A stretch of DNA of 64,000 nucleotides. Source: Chloropicon primus (lineage: Eukaryota > Chlorophyta > Chloropicophyceae > Chloropicales > Chloropicaceae). Numbering within the stretch: position 1 is the first letter of the stretch; each line of letters opens with the position of its first letter. The notes below the pieces were generated by a model that was given only the letters and a program-made list of their open reading frames with translations, did no database searches and had not been told where the DNA came from. Made by a program: the position numbers and the translations under genes. The stretch is taken from NCBI GenBank assembly GCA_023205875.1, contig CP060757.1:62001-126000 (forward strand), read 5' to 3'. Below are positions 19,857 to 31,900 of the stretch, piece after piece.

Positions 19857-22800
19857 TCAGGGGCCGCTCAAGCAAGAGGAAGCGTCTTGGACGTAAGCCA
19901 AAGCCTCCTCCGGCGTCATGTGCGGAAGACTTGCGGCCTTGACGCGCTTCTTCATCCTCTCGGAAGTCTCCAGGCACGAGTCGTTCTTTCCGTAGCACGA
20001 GTACCTCAGGCTCTCCGCATAGAGTGCACACATCTTGGAGACGACTGCCTTGAATTTGCTCGTCGCCAGCGAGGTCTGCTGGAACTTGGTGAAGCACTCG
20101 AAAAAGCTTTCGTAGCTCAGCTCGGCGACTTGGCCCTGGCTGCCCTTCTCCATGATGGAGATGAACATCTGGTACAGAGAGAGCTCCTGCTGCTGGCCCT
20201 TGTGCAGGTCGCAGCTGTGCTCACCGAGGGCTTCCACTTTGGCCTTCAGATCAATGCACGAGAAAGGAACGAGGGCGTGGGAAAGCGCATTGCTTTCCCG
20301 CAGAAATGCTCTTGGACCCAGGACCTCCGAAAACACAGCAAAGGCCTCCGAGTGGGCCTCCGCTTCCATGTAAGCCTCGAACTCGAGCTCGTGCAGGTGG
20401 TTGTACTTGTACCAAAGGGCCTTGGTGCCGCTTATCCACTTGATGGGGATGCCCAACTTGTCAGTGAAAAAGCTCACCCTTTCCTGGTTATCAATCCACT
20501 GCGACACTGTCCTGTTCAGGATTTCACAGACAAAGGTCTCCCTCAAGTGCGGAAGCTTGGGCGAGTTGGGCACGTGCAGGGCAACGTACAGGATCCACTC
20601 TGGCCCGACTCCAAGGAACTGCAGTTGCAAGATGTACCCGATGTAGACGTGGAGCATCGACTCTTGGTCCTCCGGGTCTGCGGACTCAAAGTCCAACACG
20701 CCCAGTCCTTCCAGTATAGAGAGAATCAGCCAACTGAGAGAATAATCGAGAGCGTCCGTGGTGTAGCCCGACGTGTTCAGGAAGCCCTTGAGGTCAGGAC
20801 CATCCTTGGAGTCCAGGAACTTGAGAAGTTCGAACGCAGTGTCCGCTCTCTGTGTCCTGGCCTGCCTGCCACCAAATTCTGCGTGCATCGGCAACGGTTG
20901 CTTGACAATGCCGGTGCCCTGGAAGCCGAGGAAAGAGTGTATGCTGTTCTCGACAGGGTCTACTGCCGACTGCTCGTACCACATGATGCAAGCGAAAGCG
21001 CGCCTCCAATCCAAATCATGCTGGTGAAGAATGTTTTCCAGCTTCCCACTCAGAAGCTCGTACACGTGCATCCTCTGTTGCGCGATAAGGTCGTCCATGG
21101 AGTTGGACCTCCAAACTTCAAGCTGCTGGCTTATGTCCTCCTTCATGTGCATGTGGCATCCCGCCATCGAAATCAAAGAGGCCAACCTCGTGTCCTTGAG
21201 TGCAAGAGCTTGCTCGGTGGCTTCCCTGATGTCGTGCTTCGAAAGGCTCAAGATAACTTTCTCGAGGTCAGAAATCGCAGACGATTCAAGTTGCCTCCCG
21301 ACAGCCCACACGGAGTGGCGACGGAGCCACTGGCTGATTTTCTGCCTCCTCGCGATGTTGTATCCATCACCATCGTCACCCGCTCCAGCCGAATTTATTT
21401 GGGAGAAGATGCAAGCGAGGAGCCTCCATATTCCCAAGACGTGGATCCTGTGAATATCGTCATCCTCCTCAAACAGCTCCATCGCATCGACGTGCAGGTC
21501 GCACACGCTCTGCACGTTCTCATCCGTCACGTTCAGGACCTTCCTCTGCAAGGCTTTGCTAGGCATCCCCGCGACGGGGGAAAGAAAGTGGCATTCCATA
21601 TTCCGGCTGTCTCCCTCCTGAGGTTCTGGCGTGTTTTGCATGTGGACCTCAAGGTACTTTGTGCAAATCCTCTGCGCTCTATCAGCACTTTTCGAAGCAG
21701 GGCTGCTCAGTATGCTCCCCGTGGTTCTCTTCTCTGACACGACCCTCTCGATGCGAATCGAAGAAGCGTTCTGCTTGTTTTGCTTTGCTCCCATGCTCCA
21801 GAATCCGCTGTGGGCAAACTTCCCGTTTGGCCCCCAGCCCACTCGAAAGGATCGTCCGAGCATGGCCGCCGCGTCGGTGATTACGTTCGTGTTCCCACTC
21901 ACGCAGCTTTGGTTCACCTGGAAGCTCTCGACCTGGCAGTAGTTGACCATGTTTTTGACAGAAGGGCCATACGTCGTCGCTTCTGACATGTCTCCCTTGC
22001 CCACGTCACGCACTGCATTCATTTGGTATCCTACCAAAGGCGAAGGACTTCTCTTCCAGGAGTGGCTTGGAATCCTGGCAGAGGGCTTCGCTGGAGTTTC
22101 CTCCACTTCAATAACCGGCATTTCCTGCATCATCAAAATCTCTGACGGGTTCAACTGGGAGTCTATTGCCATCGCCTGCACGAGGTTCCTCTCATCCAGC
22201 TGGACAACTTTTCCGCCGGCTTCTGCTTCTTCCTCCGAGTCCGAATCATCAACAAATCCATCGTACTTGCTAAAGTGATTCACAGCAAAGGTGTATTCGC
22301 CTCCCTTTGGGTTGCGGCTGCTCACGCCCTGCTTGTACGAGATAAACTCCGCTCCTTGTGCCTGCGCTCTCATTTGAAGCTTCTTTTTGAACGCCTCTAC
22401 CTTTTCAGGGTCCTTGACAGGCTCTCCTGTGCTCTTTTCCACCTTGTGTACATTGAACAAAGTGATCTCAGCCGGTTTGTTGAGGCCTTCCCCTGGTGGC
22501 GGCTTTGCGATTCCGTTATCCATGTACACCCTGATCTCCTTATCACCGAATTGCACAACTTTATCGACAACCACATTTCTCAAGTCCACGGGATCCTTGT
22601 ATCTCAACTCCCCGTAACCCTTTCTTCCAACCAAAAAGTTTGGCACGGCTTCCAAGTACGTGGGATCAGACTTGGCCCACCTCGCAAGGTCATCTATGGA
22701 TGGCTCGGAATAATATTCCCGGCTTTGTATGGAGGGCAAAAGCAATGCGCGCCTTTCAACGCTAACCCCGCTGAGCATGACTGGCGTTGCTGGAGACTTT

Positions 22801-25619
22801 GCGTACGCCGAGTCAGGTGACAGGAAGTTCAATTCCTTGGACGCACTTCCATTCAGGGCAGAGGCAGATCGGCCGTTCAAGTGACCGCCCTTGGTCTGCG
22901 ATGTCGGTTTCGACTGCTTGGCAATTGATGACGACGGCATTGTAAGCGGGCTCTTCATTGAATCGGACATCGACAAAGATTTCGCAGAGAAGGGACTCAC
23001 GACTGGGTCCCTCACAAACAATTTTCTTGGGTTTTCCCTCGCCACGATGACACTGTCTTCTATCGGTGTGCTGGGTCTAGGGCTCTCGGTCCTGTTCAGC
23101 ATCTTCTGCTGAGGCGGATACAGGCCTCCACTTGCCTGTGAGTTTGGTGCCCCTGGACTACGGCGGGGCCTCATGCGTATGGCCGATCTTGGCGTGATGA
23201 GCCTTGGGCTCAGCATCGTGTGCGCCGTCCTTGACGCCGATGCTATTCCGCTGACATTTGTCTTGCTGGAATCCGCATCTGCCGTTACAGTGGGAGTCAG
23301 CGCTGCTTTTGGTGCAGGCAATTGGGGCAGCTGACCGTAAGGGGTCGCGGCGTTGGGCGTTGGTCCCGCAGTGGCAGGGGTTGCCCCTCCCACACCAAAG
23401 AGGGATGGGCTCGCCGGGTTCGCGAGGCCCGGCGTCGTCAGCCCACCAAGGGTGGATGCCGAAGACGAGAAGAGCGACGCGCTAGACTGGCCGAATCCTC
23501 CCGCGCCAGCAAAAGAGAAGCTCGGTGTGCTGGCTCCCAGAGCTGCTGGTGTTGGGGACAGCCCCAGAGCGGGCTGTGTCCCAAATGCCGCGCTGGACAT
23601 AAATGGCTTGGAGGCACCGAGGTTTCCAAAAATTCCTGTGGATGGAGCACTCGCTCCAGGAGCAGCCCCCAAGGCCCCAAAGGACGCGGTGGACGCGGCC
23701 CCGAACATTCCGCCTGAAGCGGGGGTGGCCCCGAACATTCCACCCGAGGCCCCGAAACCTGGAGCAGGCATCCCTGCCCCCAGGGCTGGCTGGGAAGAAA
23801 AGGATGCTCCAAACGTACTTGCTCCTGTGGTTGCTGCCCCGAACATGCCTGTGCTAGCACCCAGGGTCGTCGCCGCGGAGCTGAAACCTCCGAAACCCGG
23901 GGTGCCTGCAGGTGCAGATGCTCCCGCGCCAAAGCCACCAAAGCTAGGTGCGCTAGCAGCACCACCAAGGCCGAAGCCTGGGGCACTTGCCGCGGGAGCA
24001 GCGCCGAAAGCCCCCGGAGCAGCACCAAAAGCCGGCGCGGATGTTGGTGCCCCAAACGCAGGCGTGCTTCCCATGGCCCCAAATGCTCCCCCGGTTGAGG
24101 CCCCGAAACCACCTCCGAAAGCAGGGGAAGACGCTGCTGCGCCAAATGCAGGCGTGCTTCCCATGGCGCCGAACGCTCCCGCGGCGGGTGCCTGCGTGCC
24201 CCCAAACGCCCCTCCAAAGCTCGGGGAGGACGCGGCTCCAAACGCCGGGGCGGAAGCTTGCATTCCGAATGCTCCTCCCCCACCAAAGGCTCCCGCCGAG
24301 GCGGGTGCGGCGCCAAAGGCCGGGGCGGCCTGGGACGCTCCAAAAGCTGGGGCCGAGGAGGCCCCAAAGCCTCCTCCTCCAAACGCGGAACCTCCCGCAG
24401 GAGAGACGGAGCCGCCAAAACCAGCATTAGGGGTACCAAAACCACTCCCCGAAGATCCAAACGGGGAGTTGGAGGAGCCCCCAAAGGCGGACTGCGAGCT
24501 CGCGCCCCCAAAGGCTCCCGTAGCACCACCGAAAGATCCACCTGGGGAGGATCCCACGTTCCCTTTGACTCCCTGCTTGTAGTCCTCGAACCTGAGCTCC
24601 TCCACGCTCTTTTGCCTGTACGCAGACATTGCGGTGATGGTGACAAACTTGCCGGTCTGGCCGCCATAGCCGCTCCCCAAGCTGTCCGTTTCCCTGGTCA
24701 CCTGGTACGGGACGCTCCTGCGCGGGGAGAGAGAGAGTGAGTGAGGACAAGTGCGGAAACAGCACGAAAACAAGAGTCAGTGGCGCGCGTTCTGCCAAAG
24801 AATGCTGTGCTCCTCGTATCTGTCCGTGAGGCTATCTTCTACCCCACGGTCTTCAGTCAGGAGCCGAGTTGACATCAATGTACATGACCCTCTGGGCAAG
24901 CCCACGTTTCCTGGCCGTCTGGCTTGAAGGTGAGCAAACTCCGCACGCACGAGCGTGCAAAGTCTTGAGGTGTCACGAGAGATTCACGATCCGCATGCGT
25001 TCCAAGTCAAGCGAAGCGAAGTGTCCCTTACCTTGTGCCCTGCTGGCCCGCTCCAGGGCTCTGCTGGTTCCCACCAAAGCCAGACGAGGGTGCACCAAAG
25101 GGGCTCGGACTTGCCGCGTTCCCACCGAACGAACTCCCCCCGCCGAAGCTTCCTCCTTGAGGGGATCCCCCGAAAGCGCTAGGCGTCGTCGTCGTCGCTC
25201 CGAAACCTCCGCCACCGAAACCAGCCTGCGTCGCTCCCGTCGCTGCCATTCCATTCCATTCCGAAAAGAAAAAAGAAAAAGATCAAAACCCGTTCGTTTC
25301 GTCAGTAACTGCATCCCGTCGCGAGGCGAGGCATCGTCGAGCTCCCGTAGCTCCGCTCGATCGAATCCGCGTGCGTCGTACCTACGAAGCCTCCCGACCC
25401 AAACGAAGGCGAGGACGAAGCGCCGAAGGCTGGCCTCTGTTGGTTCGCATTCGATGCACCGAAGCCACCTCCACCGAAAGTGTTCGCGGCTGGCGCGCCG
25501 AACGAGGAGTTCTGCGCACCGCCGAAGGGCGTGTTGGTCTGCGCTCCGCCGCCGAAGGGGGTGGCTTGAGGCTGCTGCTGCCCGAAGGGCGTCCCTCCCC
25601 CGCCGAAACCGAACGCCAT
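19857..25619 (-). CDS. NUP98: NUP98-NUP96 precursor nucleoporin, 3 exons
   Basis: Exons on the minus strand are 25619-25386, 25225-25032 and 24717-19857, giving 1762 residues. An alternative for the first intron (donor after 25382, acceptor before about 25242) is also in phase. The N-terminus is an FG/GLFG-type repeat region of several hundred residues, interrupted by a GLEBS-like motif AYRQKSVEELRFEDYKQG that binds RAE1/GLE2. Then comes the autoproteolytic domain: REYYSEPSIDDLARWAKSDP, NFLVGRKGYGELRYKDPVDL and the cleavage site NHFSKY (cut between F and S). The rest is NUP96, a helical Y-complex scaffold. One polypeptide yields two nucleoporins, as in animals and plants. The promoter carries shared element copy B. 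Confidence 0.95.
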
Positions 25620-25644
25620 GGCCTCCTCTCTTCAATGGCCCTCC

Positions 25645-25840
25645 CTCCACAATCGCCGCAATCGCGGGAAAATCTGTGACCCACATCAGAGCAGGAGGGC
25701 GATGGCGATGGCGATGGCGATGGCGATGGTGGATTGGATGGTGATGAGGAGGGAAAGGGCAAAGGCGGGTGGCACGGATGGATCAACTGATTCTTCTCGT
25801 CGTGATCTTTCCAAAGAGCCCTCGCTCGAAAAGGGGAGGC
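25645..25840 (-). repeat. Promoter-proximal shared element, copy B
   Basis: This is the reverse-strand partner of 3700-3885, located 26-220 bp upstream of the NUP98-96 start codon. It holds the identical 28 bp core and the same order of blocks, but its CCATCGCC tract is expanded into a GCCATC hexamer array (about 25700-25732). It lies in the 316 bp between VPS13 and NUP98-96, two genes on the same strand. Confidence 0.7.
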
Positions 25841-25935
25841 ATCATGGTGGGGGTGGAGACGATGGATGATGGTACAGTATGATTGTACATGATACACGAA
25901 AGGGTTTGTTGTTATTGTTGTTGTTGTTCATGGTG

Positions 25936-28900
25936 TTACATCATGAGGTCGTAGCCGTGCAAGCCCACCTTGACTTTTGATCTGCGGGGAAGGAAGGTGT
26001 ACAGACCGTTGTCCACCTGCCACAAAGTCAGAGGCCACCGCTCCTTGTCGCTGGCGATCCCAGACCAAGCCGGGGAGTCGTAGGTCGTCGTCTCGTACAA
26101 GAGTTCCGTCTTCACGCACCTGATGGAGTCCTTGGAAGGTTCCGTGTTTCCGACCTCGACCACGCAGCCCAAAGCGGTGTACCCCTCGGGCGGGACGGGA
26201 ATCCAAAAGGCGGAAGGAGAAGATTTCCCCTTCTTGGTGTCCCTCCACTCCAAGTTGAACGACAACGGCTTGGCTAGCCACGAGTGCCCCTGGTACTCCC
26301 CCTCCCGCCCCACCAAGGTGTGGTGGGGCGGCGGGTCCGTGCCGTAGGAAACGACATCGCCGAGCGAGTAGTAACCGCCCGGGCACCGCGCTCTCCAAAC
26401 GCTGACCACGCCGGAAGAGTTGCCGCTCGCGTAGTTCCCGCTGTGCCACACAAGCTCAAAGTTCGAGTTCTTTTTGCACATTTCCGCCTCGGCCTTGTCC
26501 GGCTCCCCCTCGCCCTCTCCCGCCTCCGGGAGGGCGAGGAGAATGTCGGGCTTGTGCAAGGCATCCTGGTACTCCTGCCTCTTCTTGAAAATCATTTCCT
26601 GCAAACGCCTCGCTTGGTTTTGCTTGGGGAAGCAATGGACGTCCCTCTGAAACTTTTGGGACTGGAACGTGAACTTCTTGCCCATGTTCGCGCTCAAGAT
26701 GACTCTGAGGACGCGGGGGTTATCAGAAGTACTGTCGACGATCTCAACCGACAAGATGTCCAGGAATTGGGCGTGCCAAGCAATTTTCGCGCCCTCCAGC
26801 CTTCCTCGCTTCAATATCAAGGACAGCACCCTTTGGTCGGTGATGATCAGGACTCTGTCGGACGGCAGGGGCTCGTGGTGCTCGTAAACGTCGCTTGCGA
26901 AGGGGTTCAGCTCACTCGTCAGCTCAAGCTCCTCGATGTTCGCAGACATAACGCTCGTCCTAAACATGTGTTGGCCTTGGGCCGTGTATGCGTTGTAAGG
27001 TCGAAGGATCTTGTCGCCACGGAAGGCTCTGGGGTAGCGGAGCCTGGTCTTCGTGACTTCTGCGATGGACTTCACACCGTCAATGGTGGCCAAGCCCCCT
27101 TCCACGCTTTTTGAGACCATATCAAGAGCCCCACTGAGTGGCTTCGTGGCCACACCAATGATGCCCTTTGCAAAACCTTTAGCGAAGCCCTTTGCGCCTT
27201 CCTTCTTGGCGCCCTGTATAGGCTTCGTGAAGATTCCGGAGATTCCGGACACAAGTCCCTTGGCGAGAGACTCTCCCCCACTGACGAGTCCGTCCGCGAG
27301 GTCATCCACGGGACCCGTCTTCCTCGATCGAGAATTCTCGAATTTATCGTCCAGCGAAAGCGTCGCCGCGGCACTCGCGATGGAAGAAATCGCGCCCGTC
27401 GTCACGTTTGACACCGTGTTCAACGAGATGCCACTCAAGAGCATCGGCAGGATCTGCTTGGAGAAATCCCTCGATATCCTGGAAGAGAGGACCCTCATGA
27501 AGACGGACTGCTTTAGCTTCAAGTTGCGGATCTCCCAGCTCTTCAAGATGCTTATCGGCAACTTTTCAATGTTGGCAAAGTTCAAGCCAAACTTGCTCAC
27601 CATGTTCAAGTTCTTTGGCCTGGACTTTGCATCCGTCTGGAAGCTGATGTGCGCGTGCAGGCCAGCAACGGTCAGGACGTCGATCTGCATGTTCGGATCT
27701 GCGTAGGCATCTGCCCTGGTCTCCAGCTTGTCGAGGCTGATGCTCTGGGCAAAGCCGAGGATTTCCCAGACAAACTTCTCGTAAATTTCTACCTCGATCG
27801 GTCTGCCGACGCGAAGTTCAGAATAACTCACGTGCAGACTCTTTTCGCTGCCTTTCAGCTGGTGCAGCACAAGAGACAAGAACGGCTTCATGCGGCTGTC
27901 CTTTTTGCAAGTAATCGCAGCAGGGCAAGGGGTGATCGAAAGCATATCATCCAGCTCGATGTCTTGGACGTGCAAGCTCGTGATGACCTTCTCGTTGTTC
28001 ATCCCGATGCCATCACAGAAAGACAAGTTGATGCCTTTCACTGTGAGGAGAGCCACCTCTCTAGGAAGCGAGTTCACAATGGACACGTCGATGTACTCTG
28101 CACAGAACTCAAACTTGAATTCAGTGTGCTTTGGAGACGCATAGATCTTGGCCCTCGCACCGTTGCCCTTCAACTCGAAGACCTGGGAAAGCACGAGCTT
28201 CACACCCTGCCTGCTTGTCACCAAGGACGCCGCGCACTCTCCAGGGAAAGAGTTAATGGGCAGGGGATGGAGCTTCCTCGTCCTTCCTTTCACGCTCTGC
28301 TTCTCGTCAAGGTGTAATTCACTCTCGTCGTCCTCCTGCTCCATGGAGAAGTTCTTTCCCTCGCTTGAATCTGTCCACAAGGTGTACACTCTCGCGGGCG
28401 CATCTTTTGCCTTCACCTCCACGGACACAATGCCGCTGGCTCTCGCTCCAGAGTCCGTTTTGTAGGTGAAGGACGGGACATACGAGGCTCTAGGCTCGAT
28501 CTCCACCCACGACGCTTTCGGGTCGTACGCTTTCTTGCACATGATGCTCTCAGAGAAGAAGTTCACGATGCTGTAAGGCGGCATGAATTCGAGCCTGTTG
28601 AAGGAGGCAAAGACGACGTGCAAGCATCCCGGCGACACCATGGTCGTCTTGATGGCGAGTATCCTCGCACAATCTAGGTCATCCGACTCGAGAATCAGGT
28701 TCGTGTTCGGGCCGTTTGGATACCTCACCTCCATGAATTCACTCCACAGATAGCCATCAATCTTGACGGCCATCTTCATCTGATCTCTGTCCGCAGAATG
28801 GACTTCAATCTCCCTCGCATCGATTTCCACGTGCAGTGAAGCGCTCTCCCTGCCCTTGCCAGTGCAAATGAACAGCTCCTTTCCAGTCAGGTTCGAGCAC

Positions 28901-31900
28901 ATGACGTGAGGCTTGCAAAGGACCATCGTCGTGGGAGCCAGGGCATGCATTTGGACCGTGAGAGTGACATGGTACACCAGGCTAGAGTAAGGGCAGTATG
29001 CCTTGAGAAGCACAACATCCCCTCCTGGCGCAAGCACTATGCTCTGGGCAGAAAAACAAGAGTCCTTAACGGCGATGCGGAAGCCAGATTTCCCAGAGCC
29101 CTTCAAGGACGACATCAACTCGCTCTTCCCCGGCAGCACAATTTGCCGCTGAGCGTGTCCCTTCTGGATTTCGCTGCCGTCCGCCGTGATTACTCTGATG
29201 GCGGAGGTGCTCAGCTCCTCGTACTCACTCGAGTCCGGAACAATGCAGAAACAGACAGGAACGCGCGTCCCGTTATCAATGCAATGCTCTGACCAAATTT
29301 TCACGGTGAACGGATAGGGGAACTTCGGATAGACCCTTGTTCTTGTCATGTGAAGAGTGAGAGCACTCTTGTCCTTGGTAAGCGTGAATCTCGTGGACTT
29401 TGGTTCATCCTTGTCCTGCATCTCTCTGTCTTCCAGAACCATCGGGTCCTTTCCTTTGGTCCACTCCCAGCCTTCCGGAATGAACGCCATGGCGAGCAAC
29501 TTCCGTGGATCTACTTTGAGCTCATCCAAAACGGTGTGCGGTTTGATCCGCTCTTTGATCTTCAAGGCAGACGACATTCCCCGGTAAGCCTTTTGCTGCT
29601 CCCAGACACTCACGGCAGCTTCGACGTTGGTGCAGTTTTCAATTGAGATTGCTGGGGAGATAGCTATTTTCCAATCTGTCACGGTATCAAAGTAAGTGGA
29701 CAACTCGATGCCTTCGCTGCTAATGCAGAACAATGCCGGGTCGTTCTCGTTATCCACGTCCTCGATCATGTTTTGAGCGCAAGCCATGAGCTGCGAAGTT
29801 TCTTGCATCGAGCCGAGGCTCAAAATATTTTCAGACCTGGCAGATACAAGGATGCTCCAGTTGAATATTTTCTTCGTCGGGTCGCCGGGAAGGCAGTCGC
29901 TCGGGCGCCACACAAGCTCAAGGATAGACCCCACGGCACAAAACTTCTTCGGCAGCACAAGTTGATCTCTTGGCTTGAGAGTTCCAATTTCGATCACGCT
30001 GTTATTCTCGGCACTTATGACCGCAATCTCCTCATCCGTCAGCGTCGTGTGCTTGCAGTACCTAATGAAGCACCTCGAGCGCACAGAATCAGTTATGCCT
30101 TTGCTCCTTGCACTCTTCGGGGGCGGGTACTGGAAGTTGTCAAAATTTTTGTAGTAACACCAGCCGTTACTGTCAACGTACGGGACTTTCCTGGGCATCC
30201 ACTCCCCGCACCACTCCCAGCCCAAAGGCAGCGCGAGCTTCGGAAACTCGATCGAGGACAGAGGTTTGCCATAGAACGTGCTGTACTTGCCTCTCTTCTC
30301 CTTTCCTAGAGATACTCCCCAGCCTTCGGCCACATTGAAGCGCTCATTCTCGAACACGGAAACAAAGTACTTCCCGTCAACTGGATCGTGGTCACCCTCC
30401 ACCTCGAACACGTTCAAGTCCGTTGGAATGATCTTTTTAACCCCCACATCGAACGATGTCTGAGAAGAGTTGTACACTTGGACATTGCTCCGGAATCTCT
30501 CCAGACGCCTCCCGGCAATCAGATTGCTTTCCATGATCATGTCACCAGCTCCAACCTTCAGGGGAGAGATCGTTCCATATGAGCTCATCTGCGAGAAGCG
30601 CTGGTTTCTTTCAACTTCAACATGCTTCACCTTGCTCAGTGGTATCCAAGGCCCTTTGTCTGTCGCGCCAATGAACGTCTCGGGACTCGAAGCGTTCTGT
30701 GTGTCGGTGCTCACCCTCTTTAGAGGCAAATCGATTCCAAAGGAGATGAACAACTTTTTGCCGGATGTTTGCGCTCGATCCGTCAAAGGCACGGGATAAT
30801 CTTTTTGCCTCACTTGGTGAGGAGATTCCTTCAGTATCGGATAAGATACGGTTGCAACCACTTTGCGGGTCTCCGCAATATTTCTGCGAGCCTTCCATAT
30901 TCTCAAGGTGATGTTCAAAATGTCTTTCTCAGCCAGCTCATCGTTCGCGAGCAATTTCTTTACGGCTTCCGGAAGGGGGATCAACAGCACTTCATTGCAG
31001 TCAAAAGATCCATCGTCAAAACCTTGGAAGAGCCTCGAGCCAATGAATGACGTGAGCACCTGTTCGTTGTATTCGAGGGCCGCGTCAATAGCGTAAAGCA
31101 TATTTGGCTCATCCTTCAAGCTCCCATGCAGGTTTTCAATTTTCACTCGCGCGTAAAGGTTCTCCTGGTCGATCGTGTTTTTCTTCCTCAAGTGCTGGGG
31201 CACATTGAAGGGCTGGAGGAAATCCTGCTTTGCCAATGAGGAATTCACCTTTTCCACCTTCGTCGTCCCGTTGCTGTACTGCAGAAGAAAGTAGAAGTCA
31301 CTTCCGGTCTCATTGGTGACAGTCGTGTTCAGACAATTCAAATCCTGGTTCATGAACAAACTTCCACTCCTTGTCATGTCACTCCATTCGGCCAGCAAAG
31401 ACAGCATGGATTCCAAACACGCATGGGCAATTGTGCAGTGTATGGTCGAAGTTGGCGCCAAGTAGATCCCCAGTGCCCCCGGGAGCGAGACGGAACCGAA
31501 TTCGCTGGACGCCATTCTGATCTTGAGAATCATCTCAGTTTTCTCAAGAATTGGTTCCCAGCTGAGCAAGTTGGAATTGTACGAAGAGAGCGAGACCCCG
31601 AAAGTGCACATGGCATTGCTCTTCTTCTTCTTTCCCTCCATGCTCACGAGAATATCCACAAGCTGGACCTCGAATTTCGGTGTCTGTACCGAGTCCGAGA
31701 CTGTCAGGCTTATGTTTCCGCACTTTGTTGTCACAACCATGCTCTTGTCCTCCTCCTCGTGGTCTGAATCCTTGAAGTCTACCACCCACGAGTCATCCGG
31801 CAGCATCTTGCTGCTGCTGATGACGAAAGACTTTTCGGGTCCATTGAAGGTGAACAGATACAGCGTCTGCTCCGAGAATTTGAGGTCAACTTGGTCGAAA

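Noticed and set aside
23353-24582. 409-codon plus-strand Ala/Pro-rich ORF
   Set aside because: Antisense translation of the FG-repeat part of NUP98; the repeats keep all frames open.
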